A stretch of DNA of 64,000 nt from Thermaerobacter subterraneus DSM 13965 (GTDB taxonomy: Bacteria > Bacillota > Sulfobacillia > Thermaerobacterales > Thermaerobacteraceae): contig NZ_JH976535.1 in the NCBI RefSeq assembly GCF_000183545.2, forward strand, positions 1,985,837 to 2,049,836. The letters run 5' to 3'. Made by a program: the position numbers and the translations under genes. Below are positions 37,396 to 45,872 of this stretch, piece by piece; within the stretch, counting starts at the first letter, position 1, and every line of letters starts with the position of its first letter. Under the pieces are notes generated by a model. The model saw nothing but the letters and a program-made list of their open reading frames with translations. It was not told where the DNA came from and did not search any database.

Positions 37396-38382
37396 TCAGG
37401 CGCTGCGCTGCTGCATCCGCTGGTCTGCCGCCAGGCTGGCCGCCGCCACCCCGGCCATGGCCTCCCCCAGGCCGCCCGAGATCCGGGCCAGCCAGGCGGG
37501 ATCGTCGTAGTGGGCTACGGCCTCCACGATGGCCCGGGCCCGGGCGGCGGGGTTCTCCGACTTGAAGATCCCCGACCCGACGAACACCCCGTCGGCGCCC
37601 AGCTGCATCATCAGGGCGGCGTCGGCCGGGGTGGCGATGCCGCCCGCCGCGAAGTTCACCACCGGCAGGCGGCCCAGGCGCCGCACTTCCTGCAGAAGCT
37701 CCAGCGGCACCCCCAGATCCCGGGCCAGGACGACCAGTTCCTCGTCCCCCGCGGCGCAGGCCTGGCGGATCTGCTCGTTCATGCGCCGCATATGGCGCAC
37801 GGCCTCGGCCACGTCGCCCGTGCCGGGCTCGCCCTTGGTGCGGATCATGGCCGCCCCCTCGGCGATGCGGCGCAGCGCCTCGCCCAGATCGCGGGCCCCG
37901 CAGACGAAGGGCACCGTGAAGGCATGCTTGTCGATATGGAAGCGGTCGTCGGCGGGGGTCAGCACCTCGCTCTCGTCGATGAAGTCGACCCCCAGGGCCT
38001 CCAGGATCTGCGCCTCGACAAAATGCCCGATCCGGCACTTGGCCATCACGGGAATGGTCACCGCCTCCATGATGGCCCGGATCCGGTCCGGGTCCGCCAT
38101 GCGGGCCACCCCGCCCGCCGCCCGGATGTCGGCCGGCACGCGCTCCAAGGCCATCACCGCCACCGCCCCGGCCTCCTCGGCGATGCGAGCCTGCTCGGGG
38201 GTGGTGACGTCCATGATCACGCCGCCCTTGAGCATGCGGGCCAGGCCCGTCTTCAGGGCCCAGGTGCCCCGCAGGGGCCGGCCGGAGTCCCGGCCGGGTT
38301 CCTCCCCCGTCGCGACCGGCTCCGTCCCTGCCCGGGCCCGGACGGGTTCCCGGACCTCTCCCACCAGCTGGTCGCTGGCCAC
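37396..38382 (-). CDS. pdxS: Pyridoxal 5'-phosphate synthase, PdxS subunit
   Basis: A 328-residue (beta/alpha)8 enzyme that builds PLP directly from ribose-5-phosphate, glyceraldehyde-3-phosphate and ammonia. [34 protein letters not shown], the Schiff-base lysine in VMAKCRIGH, the second lysine in [10 protein letters not shown] and [17 protein letters not shown] are intact. It is about 35 residues longer than usual at the N-terminus. The GTG at 38382 is selected by GGGAGG eight bases upstream. Upstream on the same strand are an intrinsic terminator and an FMN riboswitch with no gene in between, so FMN is predicted to switch pdxST off. No enzyme of this pathway uses FMN. Confidence 0.95.
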   Translation of the reverse strand: MASDQLVGEVREPVRARAGTEPVATGEEPGRDSGRPLRGTWALKTGLARMLKGGVIMDVTTPEQARIAEEAGAVAVMALERVPADIRAAGGVARMADPDRIRAIMEAVTIPVMAKCRIGHFVEAQILEALGVDFIDESEVLTPADDRFHIDKHAFTVPFVCGARDLGEALRRIAEGAAMIRTKGEPGTGDVAEAVRHMRRMNEQIRQACAAGDEELVVLARDLGVPLELLQEVRRLGRLPVVNFAAGGIATPADAALMMQLGADGVFVGSGIFKSENPAARARAIVEAVAHYDDPAWLARISGGLGEAMAGVAAASLAADQRMQQRSA

Positions 38383-38431
38383 CGGCTCCACCTCCCACCA
38401 TGCCGCCGGCATCGCCCGCGGGGCCGTTCTG

Positions 38432-38470
38432 AAAAAAGAACCCGGCGCCATCGGGAGGATGGGCGCCGGG
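38432..38470 (-). terminator. Intrinsic terminator before pdxS (riboswitch platform)
   Basis: On the minus strand CCCGGCGCC pairs with GGCGCCGGG around a 12-14 base loop, followed at once by TTCTTTTTTC. It stands about 215 bases downstream of the FMN aptamer and about 50 bases before the pdxS start, where it would stop pdxST transcription. Confidence 0.85.
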
Positions 38471-38687
38471 CAGAGGTTTCCCGCAAGGGTACGGGGGACC
38501 CTTGCCTGGACGGGCGGTGCCGGGCGGAGGGCCGGCGGGCGGATCCCGGCCAGCGGTCGGGCAGCGGCCAGGGACCTGGCAGGCCGCCGCGGCCGGACGG
38601 AGACTCCGCAGGCCGCCGGGGGCTGGCCGGTCTTTCGCCGCTGGGCGGCCACCTGGGAGCCAGCCGTACCGCGCCCGCAACGCCCGG

Positions 38688-38864
38688 GTGCGCCACCTCT
38701 GCCCGTTCGGACTATACCGTCGGCTCCGGATTCTCACCGGATCAACCGCCGAGGCTGGCAGGCTCGTGGGCTGGCCCGCACCCGGGCCGCCCCATCACTG
38801 CCGGTCGGGAATTGGTGCCGGCACCAGGGCCGGCACCTCACCCTGCCCCAAAGGAAAGGCACAC
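38688..38864 (-). ncRNA. FMN riboswitch (RFN element)
   Basis: The minus strand carries the conserved FMN aptamer in order. The 5' arm of P1 is GTGTGCC...CCTTT, then GGGGCAGGGTG, AATTCCCGACCGGC, CCCACGAGCC, GATCCGGTGAGAATCCGGAG and CCGACGGTATAGTCCG, and last the 3' arm of P1, AGAGG.GGCGCAC. P1 pairs as GTGTGCC/GGCGCAC plus CCTTT/AGAGG. P2 carries an extra GC-rich hairpin (GGTGCCGG/CCGGCACC) and P3 an extra GGCCC/GGGCC extension. RFN elements bind FMN and normally control riboflavin synthesis or uptake genes. Here the next gene is pdxS. Confidence 0.93.
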
Positions 38865-38893
38865 CACGTGGCGATGCAGCGTTTGTTATCCCT

Positions 38894-38922
38894 ACCATGA
38901 CGCCGCCGGCGCGATCTGTCAA
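38894..38922 (-). promoter_or_regulatory. Promoter of the FMN riboswitch-pdxST transcript
   Basis: On the minus strand a perfect TTGACA (38922-38917), a 17-base spacer and CATGGT (38899-38894) lie about 30 bases upstream of the aptamer. The -10 is imperfect, but the position fits a start site just before P1. Confidence 0.55.
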
Positions 38923-39074
38923 CGGCCCCCGGGCCGCAAGGGCGGCACCCGGTCCCGGACGCGCCCGCGCCATGGGTTCCGCGCCCGATTGCCTGTGCGA
39001 AGGCCCAAGCTCGGTCCCCGCCCGGGACCTGCCCCCCGCGGCCGGCATACATCGCCGTGGGAGGTGGAACACCG

Positions 39075-40112
39075 ATGGCCCATGACGATGCTCGACCCAC
39101 GGGCGGTGCCGGGGTCGAACCGGACACCCCGGAAGAAACCCGCGCAGCGCAGATTGCCGCCGGCGGCCCCGGTGAACCGGCCGGCGTGACGGAGCAGGCG
39201 GCGGCCAGCGAGGAGGTGGCCGCCGGGGCGGCCGGCGGCCCCATGGCCCCGCAGCTGCCGCCTCCGCCCGCGTGCCCCAACGGGTTCATCTACACGGTGC
39301 AGCCCGGCGACACCCTGTTCCTCATCGCCCAGCGGTTCGGGGTGACGCTGCAGGCGCTGATCGCGGCCAACCCGCAGATCCCCAACCCCAGCCTGATCTT
39401 CCCCGGCCAGCAGATCTGCGTACCCACGGGGGTGACCCTGCCCCCGCCGCCGCCGTGCCCCAACGGGTTCATCTACACGGTGCAGCCCGGCGACACCCTG
39501 TTCCTCATCGCCCAGCGGTTCGGGGTGAGCCTGCAGGCGCTGATCGCGGCCAACCCGCAGATCCCCAACCCCAGCCTGATCTTCCCCGGCCAGCAGATCT
39601 GCGTGCCGGTGGGCGGCCCGCCCCAGGTGCCCACGGTGGAGTGCTGCATGCTGCTCTTCCGCACGGCCAACGTGCCCCGGGGACCGGAGGCCGGCGGGGT
39701 GGCCCGCATCTTCCAGTCGGCCGCGGCGGGCGCCAACGTGCTGATCGGCACCATCGACCTGCCGGCGCCGACCACCTTCGGCGGCAACACCTTCGTGGCC
39801 TGGCTGCGGGGCGTGGCGCCCAACGGCCGCACCGTCAAGGTCCCCCTGGTCCGGACGAACCCGCTGCTGACGCCGCGGGTCTGGGCCGGCTCCCTGGCGG
39901 TGCCGCCGGGCCAGCAGCTGGCGCCCTTCAACGACCTGATCGTCACCGCCGAGCTCAGCGCCGACGTGATGCAGCCCAGCCTGAACCGGATCGTGCTGAT
40001 CGGCCTGTTCGCCCAGTGCCAGCCCCAGCTCCTGTTCGGAGGCAACTCCGGGCCGGCCGCCGGCGGGAGCGGAGGCCAGGGCGGCTCGGGCGGCTCGGGG
40101 TGCTGCGGTTGA
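39075..40112 (+). CDS. Protein with two tandem LysM domains
   Basis: A 345-residue protein. An acidic, Ala/Gly-rich head (1-60) leads to two nearly identical LysM domains (about 66-116 and 127-177; CPNGFIYTVQPGDTLFLIAQ, IFPGQQICVP), which bind N-acetylglucosamine chains of peptidoglycan or spore cortex. A C-terminal domain (about 190-325) begins CCMLLFRTANVP and is unknown to me; the protein ends GSGGSGCCG. There is no signal peptide, as in spore-coat LysM proteins such as SafA, so a spore or wall role is possible but unproven. The ATG at 39075 is set by GGGAGGTGG upstream rather than GTG 39057. The Cys-rich ends may form cross-links. Confidence 0.8.
   Translation: MAHDDARPTGGAGVEPDTPEETRAAQIAAGGPGEPAGVTEQAAASEEVAAGAAGGPMAPQLPPPPACPNGFIYTVQPGDTLFLIAQRFGVTLQALIAANPQIPNPSLIFPGQQICVPTGVTLPPPPPCPNGFIYTVQPGDTLFLIAQRFGVSLQALIAANPQIPNPSLIFPGQQICVPVGGPPQVPTVECCMLLFRTANVPRGPEAGGVARIFQSAAAGANVLIGTIDLPAPTTFGGNTFVAWLRGVAPNGRTVKVPLVRTNPLLTPRVWAGSLAVPPGQQLAPFNDLIVTAELSADVMQPSLNRIVLIGLFAQCQPQLLFGGNSGPAAGGSGGQGGSGGSGCCG
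39272..39604 (+). repeat. Tandem near-identical 150-bp LysM-coding repeat
   Basis: Two copies of about 150 bases (39272-39421 and 39455-39604, period 183) encode the two LysM domains. I find only a two- to three-base difference, around GTGACGCTG versus GTGAGCCTG, plus the copy boundary. Synonymous sites are identical, so this is a recent duplication or is kept alike by gene conversion. Confidence 0.85.
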
Positions 40113-40140
40113 CGGCCTCCGCGCCAGAGGGCGCTCCTTC

Positions 40141-40188
40141 AAGGGCCAGGGGGCCGGGACACCCGGGTGTCCCGGCCCCCTGGCCCTT
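40141..40188. terminator. 48-bp perfect palindrome, bidirectional terminator
   Basis: Two 24-base arms (starting AAGGGCCAGGGGGCC) are exact reverse complements with no spacer. The palindrome lies in the 94-base gap between the converging LysM gene (+) and DHA2 permease gene (-), where a hairpin would end both transcripts. T-tracts are only two or three bases. Confidence 0.65.
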
Positions 40189-40206
40189 CAGCGGCGACCG
40201 CCGCCG

Positions 40207-41898
40207 TCACCGGCCGCCCGCCGGGGAGCGGCCGGCCGCGGCCGGTTCGACCCCCCGGGGCAGGGTGCGGGTGATGGGCAGGACCAGCACCGCCAGGCCC
40301 AGCACCACCGTCATGGCCGCCCGGAAGGCGCCGGCCAGGGCCTGGCGCAGCGCCTCCAGGGCAGCGGGATCCAGGGCGGCCCGCCGCTGGGGATCCAGCA
40401 GCCAGTTGCCGGCATCGGCCCCCAGGCGGGCCAGGCCGGGCTGGCCTGCGGCCAGCAGGGCGCCTTCCAGCCGGGTGTTGATCACCCCGCCCAGCAGGGC
40501 GGCGCCCACGGCGCTGCCCAGCATGCGGGCGAAGGCCTGGGATCCCGTGGCCACGCCCCGCTCATGTCGGGGCACCGACTCCTGGATCGACACGATGTAG
40601 GTCGTCATGGCCAGCCCCATGCTGACGCCCACCAGGAAACAGCCGGCGGCCACCTGCAGCGGCGACCCGTCGGGGCCGGTCAGCCACAGCACCAGCATAC
40701 CGGCGATGCCGAACAGGGATCCCGTCACGGCGGTGGCGCGGAAGCCCCAGCGCATCATCAGCCGGCCGGAGATGGTGCTCGCCAGAGGCCAGCCGATGGA
40801 CAGGGTGGCCACGGCAAAGCCCGCCACCACGGGCGAGCGTCCCAGGACCCCCTGCACGAAGGTGGGGACGGTGGACGACAGCCCCACCAGGATGATCCCG
40901 CCCACCAGCCCGCCCAGGTTCCCCGCCCGGATGACGGGCCGGCCCAGCAGTTCCAGGGGCAGCAGGGGCTCGGGCGCCCGCCGCTCCTGGCGGACGAACA
41001 TCCAGCCCGCGCCGAGCGCCAGGGCCAGCAGGGCCGCCGTGGTTCCCGAGAGCCAGGGCCAGGCGCTGCCTCCCTCCACCAGCTGGACCAGCAGGGCCGA
41101 GACGGCCACCACCATCCAGAAGGAACCGGCCAGGTCGACGGCCACCCGGCCGTGGCGCGGCGGCTCGTGCAGGAACAGCGCCAGGCCCAGGCAGGCCAGC
41201 AGGCCGATGGGCAGGTTGATGTAGAACACCCACGGCCAGCCGGCATACTGGACCAGCAGGCCGCCGGCCGCCGGCCCCACCACCGCCGAGACGCCCCACA
41301 CGCTGGACAGGTAGCCCTGGATGCGCGCCCGTTCTTCCAGCCGGTAGAGGTCGCCGACGATGGTCATGGTGATGGGCTGCACCGCCCCGGCGCCCAGCCC
41401 CTGCAGGGCCCGGTAGGCCACCAGCTGCCCGATGGTGCTGGCCGTGCCGCACAGGGCCGAACCCAGGAGGAACAGGCCGGCGCCGGCCAGGAACACGGGC
41501 TTGCGGCCGTACAGGTCGGCCAGCTTGCCGTAGATGGGCACCGACGCCGCCGACGTCAGAAGAAAGGCCGAGAAGACCCAGCTGAACCGGGCGAAGCCCC
41601 CCAGGTCCGCCACGATGGACGGGATCGCCGTGGCCACGATGGTCCCCTCGATGGCCGCCATGAACATGGCCAGCATGAGGGCCGCCAGGATGAGCCCCTT
41701 GTGGGTGGCGCCCACCTGGGTACCGGCGGAGGCCGCACCCCTGCCGGCCGCGGCCGGTCCGGTCTCGGCCCCCGCGGGTCCTGCCCCCCGCGCCGCGGGT
41801 CCGGGTGTTCCGGACAGGCCGGCCGGGCGGGCCGCCGCCGGTATCCCGGCGCCCCCTGCCGCCCCCGGGTGGCCCGGGTGGCGCCGCCGGTCCTTCAC
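40207..41898 (-). CDS. DHA2-family MFS drug efflux pump (EmrB/QacA-like)
   Basis: A 563-residue MFS protein with about 14 helices. The N-terminal half shows VATAIPSIVADLGGF, GKLADLYGRKPVFLAG (motif A) and LQGLGAGAVQPITMTIVGDL (motif C region) as in DHA2 multidrug exporters. The C-terminal half includes ESVPRHERGVATGSQAFARM. The first 55 residues are low complexity. The start is GTG 41898, overlapping the upstream thiamine-binding-like gene by four bases (GTGA), so the two are translated together. The substrate is unknown. Confidence 0.87.
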   Translation of the reverse strand: MKDRRRHPGHPGAAGGAGIPAAARPAGLSGTPGPAARGAGPAGAETGPAAAGRGAASAGTQVGATHKGLILAALMLAMFMAAIEGTIVATAIPSIVADLGGFARFSWVFSAFLLTSAASVPIYGKLADLYGRKPVFLAGAGLFLLGSALCGTASTIGQLVAYRALQGLGAGAVQPITMTIVGDLYRLEERARIQGYLSSVWGVSAVVGPAAGGLLVQYAGWPWVFYINLPIGLLACLGLALFLHEPPRHGRVAVDLAGSFWMVVAVSALLVQLVEGGSAWPWLSGTTAALLALALGAGWMFVRQERRAPEPLLPLELLGRPVIRAGNLGGLVGGIILVGLSSTVPTFVQGVLGRSPVVAGFAVATLSIGWPLASTISGRLMMRWGFRATAVTGSLFGIAGMLVLWLTGPDGSPLQVAAGCFLVGVSMGLAMTTYIVSIQESVPRHERGVATGSQAFARMLGSAVGAALLGGVINTRLEGALLAAGQPGLARLGADAGNWLLDPQRRAALDPAALEALRQALAGAFRAAMTVVLGLAVLVLPITRTLPRGVEPAAAGRSPAGGR

Positions 41899-42239
41899 GA
41901 CGGGCGGGCCCCGGCGCCCGGAGCCCCTTCACCCTGGGTCGCAGCCAGCCGCCGCTCCACGGCCGCCACCTTGTCTGCCATGGTCTGGGCCCGGTCCCGG
42001 CGGTCGTCGATCTTGATCACCGTGGACACCCGCCGGGCCCCGCCCTCGAACATGGCCTCGTGCATGGCCCGGATCAGGCGCAGGATCTCGTCCAGGTCGC
42101 CCTCCAGGGTGGTGAACATGGGCCCCACCTGGTAACGCACCCGGTCCTGGCCGGCCAGCACCTCAAGGGCCCTGGCCACCCAGGGGCTGACGCTCACCCC
42201 CTCCCCCACGGGAGCGATGCTGACGGCTACGATGGCCAC
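41895..42239 (-). CDS. MTH1187/YkoF-type thiamine-binding-like protein (DUF77)
   Basis: A 114-residue small ferredoxin-fold protein of the MTH1187 family (DUF77), whose members form tetramers and are thought to bind thiamine or a related ligand. Family marks are IVAVSIAPVGEG at the start, YQVGPMFTTLEGD and GARRVSTVIKIDDRRD. It is cytoplasmic, with no signal. The GTG at 42239 follows GGGAGGTGG. It lies just downstream of the M32 peptidase gene and overlaps the DHA2 pump gene, hinting that the pump may act on a thiamine-like compound. Confidence 0.85.
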   Translation of the reverse strand: MAIVAVSIAPVGEGVSVSPWVARALEVLAGQDRVRYQVGPMFTTLEGDLDEILRLIRAMHEAMFEGGARRVSTVIKIDDRRDRAQTMADKVAAVERRLAATQGEGAPGAGARPS

Positions 42240-42270
42240 GGTTCCACCTCCCCCGAATCAGAGCCCGTCA

Positions 42271-43854
42271 TCAGAGCCCGTAGAGCTCTCCGTACTTGCG
42301 GCGGATGTAGCGCAGGAAGGGCTGCTCGCTGAGCTCGGCACCCGTGACCCGGCGCACCAGTTCCAGAGGCTCGTACCGGGCGCCGTGCCGGTGCACGTGC
42401 TGCCGCATCCATTGCAGGACGCCGCCCAGCCGCCCGCGGGCGATCTCTTCCGGCAGGCCGGGTTCGTCCCGCAGGGCCGCCTCCCAGAGCTGCAGGGCGA
42501 TCAGGTTGCCCAGGGCATAGCTGGGGAAATAGCCGAAGCCGCCCCAGGACCAGTGGATGTCCTGCAGCACGCCCTCCACGTCGTGCGCCGGTTCGATGCC
42601 CAGGTAGGCCCGGGTCTTCTCCCGCCAGGCGCCGGGCAGGTCGTCCACGGGCAGGTCGCCCGACAGGAGGGCCAGCTCCAGCTCGAACCGCAGCATGATG
42701 TGAAGATTATAGGTAACCTCGTCGGCGTCCACCCGGATCAGCGACGGGCGCGAGCGGTTGACCGCCCGGTACATCGCCTCGGCGTCCACGCCGGCCAGCT
42801 GCTGCGGGAAACGGGCCTGGACCCGCGGGAAGAAGAAACGCCAGAACTCCCGGGAACGCCCGATCACGTTCTCCCACAGCCGGCTCTGGGACTCGTGCAC
42901 CGCCGAGGAGGCGCCGTCGGCCAGGGGGGTCCGGTGCCAGGCGGCGGGGAAGCCCTGCTCGTACAAGCCGTGGCCGCCCTCGTGCAGGCTGCTGAAGAAT
43001 GCCGGCCCGAAGACGCGGGGGTTGATGCGGGTGGTCAGCCGCACGTCGCCGGTGGCCAGGGGCGCGGTGAAAGGGTGGATGGACCGGTCCTGGCGTCCCC
43101 GCTGGAAATCGAAGCCGATGGCCTCCAGGGCCTCCAGGGTGATCTCCCACTGGGCGGCGTCGGGGTAATCGCCATGGAGGAAGTCGTCCCGCACCCGGTC
43201 CTGCCGCTCGGCGATAGCCTGGACCAGCGGGACCAGGCCTTCCTTGAGGCGGGCGAAGAGCTCCCGCACCTGCCGCGTGCGCATGCCCGGCTCGTGGCCC
43301 TCCAGAAGGGCGTCGTACCGCTCTTCGGGGTAGCCCAGGGCGTCGGCCATCTGGCGGCGCAGCTCAAGCAGCCGGGCCAGGGCCGGGGCAAAGACGGCGA
43401 ACCGCTGCTGGGAGCGGGCCTCCACCCAGGCCTGGTACCCCTGGGACGACGCCCGGGCCAGTTCCGCCACCAGGTCCGGAGGAACCCGGCGCGCCCGCTC
43501 GTAGTCCCGGCGGGTGACCCGCAGGAGGGCGGCGGCGTCGCTCTCCGGGTCCAGCTGGGCTTCCCACCCGGCCAGCTCGTCCAGCCACTGCCCCACCTCG
43601 GGAGCCGTAAAGGCCTCGTGGGCCAGCCGGTTCAGGGTCGCCTTCTGTTCGGCCCGGGCCGCCGCTCCGCCGGGCGGCATGTTGACCTCCTCGTCCCAGT
43701 TCAGCAGGGTGGTCGCCGCGTGAAGATCGCTCACCTGCCCCAGCCGCTCCAGCAGGCGATGGTAGGCCGGCGGCGCGTCCGGCGGCACCAGGCCGGTCGC
43801 CCGGCCCGTTGCGGTCACTCCTCTCGTGGCATCCTGCACCGGCGTCTCTGGCAT
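42271..43854 (-). CDS. M32 family metallocarboxypeptidase
   Basis: A 527-residue thermostable carboxypeptidase of the Taq/Pfu type (M32), which trims C-terminal residues from peptides in the cytoplasm. The zinc motif HEGGH is at 291-295 with the third ligand Glu at about 321 (VHESQSRLWEN). DVRLTTRINPRVF before the zinc site and WSWGGFGYFPSYALGNL near the C-terminus are strongly family-specific. The ATG at 43854 follows AAAGGAG by seven bases. The frame stays open far upstream in GC-rich DNA without homology, so the longer form is rejected. Confidence 0.93.
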   Translation of the reverse strand: MPETPVQDATRGVTATGRATGLVPPDAPPAYHRLLERLGQVSDLHAATTLLNWDEEVNMPPGGAAARAEQKATLNRLAHEAFTAPEVGQWLDELAGWEAQLDPESDAAALLRVTRRDYERARRVPPDLVAELARASSQGYQAWVEARSQQRFAVFAPALARLLELRRQMADALGYPEERYDALLEGHEPGMRTRQVRELFARLKEGLVPLVQAIAERQDRVRDDFLHGDYPDAAQWEITLEALEAIGFDFQRGRQDRSIHPFTAPLATGDVRLTTRINPRVFGPAFFSSLHEGGHGLYEQGFPAAWHRTPLADGASSAVHESQSRLWENVIGRSREFWRFFFPRVQARFPQQLAGVDAEAMYRAVNRSRPSLIRVDADEVTYNLHIMLRFELELALLSGDLPVDDLPGAWREKTRAYLGIEPAHDVEGVLQDIHWSWGGFGYFPSYALGNLIALQLWEAALRDEPGLPEEIARGRLGGVLQWMRQHVHRHGARYEPLELVRRVTGAELSEQPFLRYIRRKYGELYGL

Positions 43855-44342
43855 ATCCCTTCTCCTTTCCTGCCCGCAGCCGGGGCCGGCCCCGAGCCCC
43901 GCCGGCCCCGGCGACACCATGGGCCCGGACCCGGCCGGATCGGTGCGGAGGGGTGGCCGGAGGCGGGGTCTTGCCTGTCCGGGGCCATGGTGCTTTTTTT
44001 GGATATGTTGCGGTTCGGCGGCGGCCCGGTCAAAGCCTGCCAGATCCCGGCGAAGGCGACGGGGGCGGCCCCATGCAGGTCGCCGGATTCCGCAGGGCAA
44101 CGGGAAAGCGGGAATGGAAGGCCGGCCCCCCAGGAAGCCTTTTGATGAAAAGCCGCCGCCGACGAAAGCCACAACCGCCGGTGACAGGATCCCGCCCCGC
44201 CGGACGCGAACCACAAGGCAACCCTGCGGCCCCGGGCAAGGTCCCCTGGCGCTCGTGGGCCAGCCGCGGCCCGGCGGGAGGCGGCGGGATCCCGCCCGGC
44301 CGGCAGCCGCCGGCCGGGCGGCAGCAGGAAAGGGCGTTGACG
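43855..44342. other. Divergent intergenic region
   Basis: About 490 bases lie between the M32 peptidase (-) and the racemase-like gene (+). An AT-rich patch near 43990-44015 (CTTTTTTTGGATATG) suggests a promoter. On the minus strand TTGACC (44033-44028) lies upstream of ATAT-rich bases at slightly long spacing. The purine-rich stretch 44100-44170 contains GAAAGCGGGAATGG and CTTTTGATGAAAAGCC, the latter a small hairpin. I compared it with cobalamin and cyclic-dinucleotide riboswitches and found no match. Confidence 0.35.
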
Positions 44343-45872
44343 GTGGAGCACCATCTCCAGGCCAGCGGCGACGGCCAGGGGCCTGCCGCCGGACCCGCCG
44401 GTTCCGACGGCAAGGGTATCGCCAGCCTGTCTGCGACGGACACGCTGGCCACCTGGCCGGACGAACTGGCGGCGACCCTGGCCCGGGCGCGCATCGAAGT
44501 CGACCTGGACGTGCTGGCCGCCAATCTGGCCGCCGTGCGGCGGTTCCTCCGGCCCGGGACACGCCTCCTGGCCGTGGTGAAGGGCGACGGGTACGGCGTG
44601 GGCGCGGAGATGGCCGCCCGCACCTTCGCGGCCGCCGGCGCCGACGCCCTGGGCACCGCTACCCTGGAAAGCGCCCTGCGCCTGCGGCGGTCCGGCATCA
44701 CGGCGCCCATCCTGGTCTTTCAGCCGCCGGAGCCACCGCTGCTGGACTTCTGGCTGCGGGAAGGCCTGCAGGCCACGGTCCATGACGCCGCGACCCTGCA
44801 CGCCCTGTCCCAGCGGGCTGTTGCGCTGGGAGTGGGCCGCCCCCTGGCGGTCCACCTGGAGGTGGACATGGGCCTGGGCCGCGGCGGGCTGGCGCCCGGC
44901 CAGGTGGCGCCCCTCGTGGCGGGCGCCGCCTCCCTTCCGGGCGTACGGATCGAGGGGCTTTACACCCACCTGCCCACGGCCGCCCGGCCCCGCCTGGCCC
45001 TGCGCCTGCTGGACCGGTTCCTGCGGCTGGTCCGGGACCTGGAAGAACGCGGCCTCCGGCCGCCCCTGGTGCACTGTGCCGAGAGCCACCTGCTGGTCCT
45101 GGCCCCTTACGCCCAGCTGGACATGGTCCGGGTGGGCAACCTGCTCTACGGTTACGCGCCGCGGGCGGCCCGGCGGGCGGGCCTGGCCGTGCGGCCCCCG
45201 TCGCGGCTGGTGGTGCGCGTATGGGCGGTCCACCGGGCCGGCGACATGACCCCCGGCTACCGCGGCGGGTGGGCCCGGCCGGGGACCCCCGTCGCGGTGT
45301 TGCCGGTGGGGCTGGCCGACGGCCTGCGCCCCGCCCGGGAAGCCCGCCACTGGGGCGACCGCATGGTGATCCTGGGCCGCCGGCTGCTGGGCGCCCTGGG
45401 GGCCCGCCAGGTGCTGGGCGCCAGCACCGCACCCCCCGGCCCGCGGGTTCGCGCCGGGCACCGGGAGGTGCCCTTGCGCGGCGAGTTCATGATGAACCAC
45501 TGCCTGTTCGACGCCACGGGTCTCCCCCTCGCCCCCGGCCAGGAGGTGGAGCTGCTGGTCAGCCGGCTGACGGCGCCCGCCCACCTGCCGGTGGTGTACC
45601 TGCGCGGCGGGCGTCCCGTGGCCGTGGCCTGGCCCCAGCGCCAGGTGCTGGAATGCGTCGCGGCCGGGACCGCAACGGCCGGGCCGGGTGGAATGGCCGG
45701 CGGGGACGCACCGGCGGCGGCCGAGGCTCCCGCCGGTGCCGGGGACGGGCAGGAACTCCGGCCGGTGACGGGGGCGGCGAGCCCCGGGGCAGGAGCGGCA
45801 AGCCCGGAAGCTGCGTTGGCCCCTCCTGTGGCCGGCGGCCCGGCGCATCCGGACGAGGAGACGATGGGATGA
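44343..45872 (+). CDS. Alanine racemase-like PLP enzyme
   Basis: A 509-residue fold-type III PLP enzyme. The PLP lysine is Lys80 in RLLAVVKGDGYGVG. VHLEVDMGLGRGGL, LYTHL and a Tyr in PGYRGGW, aligning with the GYGGTW catalytic Tyr of E. coli Alr, support an amino-acid racemase. It departs from typical Alr: the usual HLANSA reads HCAESH, and MVRPGIALYG reads MVRVGNLLYG. The substrate may therefore be alanine or another amino acid. The core ends near residue 435; the tail is low complexity. The start is set at GTG 44343, eight bases after GGAAAGGG; TTG 44337 is possible. Its stop overlaps the FemABX gene, so the pair probably works in cell-wall peptide synthesis. Confidence 0.75.
   Translation: MEHHLQASGDGQGPAAGPAGSDGKGIASLSATDTLATWPDELAATLARARIEVDLDVLAANLAAVRRFLRPGTRLLAVVKGDGYGVGAEMAARTFAAAGADALGTATLESALRLRRSGITAPILVFQPPEPPLLDFWLREGLQATVHDAATLHALSQRAVALGVGRPLAVHLEVDMGLGRGGLAPGQVAPLVAGAASLPGVRIEGLYTHLPTAARPRLALRLLDRFLRLVRDLEERGLRPPLVHCAESHLLVLAPYAQLDMVRVGNLLYGYAPRAARRAGLAVRPPSRLVVRVWAVHRAGDMTPGYRGGWARPGTPVAVLPVGLADGLRPAREARHWGDRMVILGRRLLGALGARQVLGASTAPPGPRVRAGHREVPLRGEFMMNHCLFDATGLPLAPGQEVELLVSRLTAPAHLPVVYLRGGRPVAVAWPQRQVLECVAAGTATAGPGGMAGGDAPAAAEAPAGAGDGQELRPVTGAASPGAGAASPEAALAPPVAGGPAHPDEETMG

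Noticed and set aside
38470-38687. A possible protein-coding gene between the FMN aptamer and the terminator
   Set aside because: Open frames exist on the minus strand but have no ribosome site, no homology and low-complexity Arg/Pro composition.
43990-44342. Possible riboswitch before the racemase-like gene
   Set aside because: The purine-rich stretch and small hairpin did not match cobalamin, cyclic-di-GMP or cyclic-di-AMP elements.
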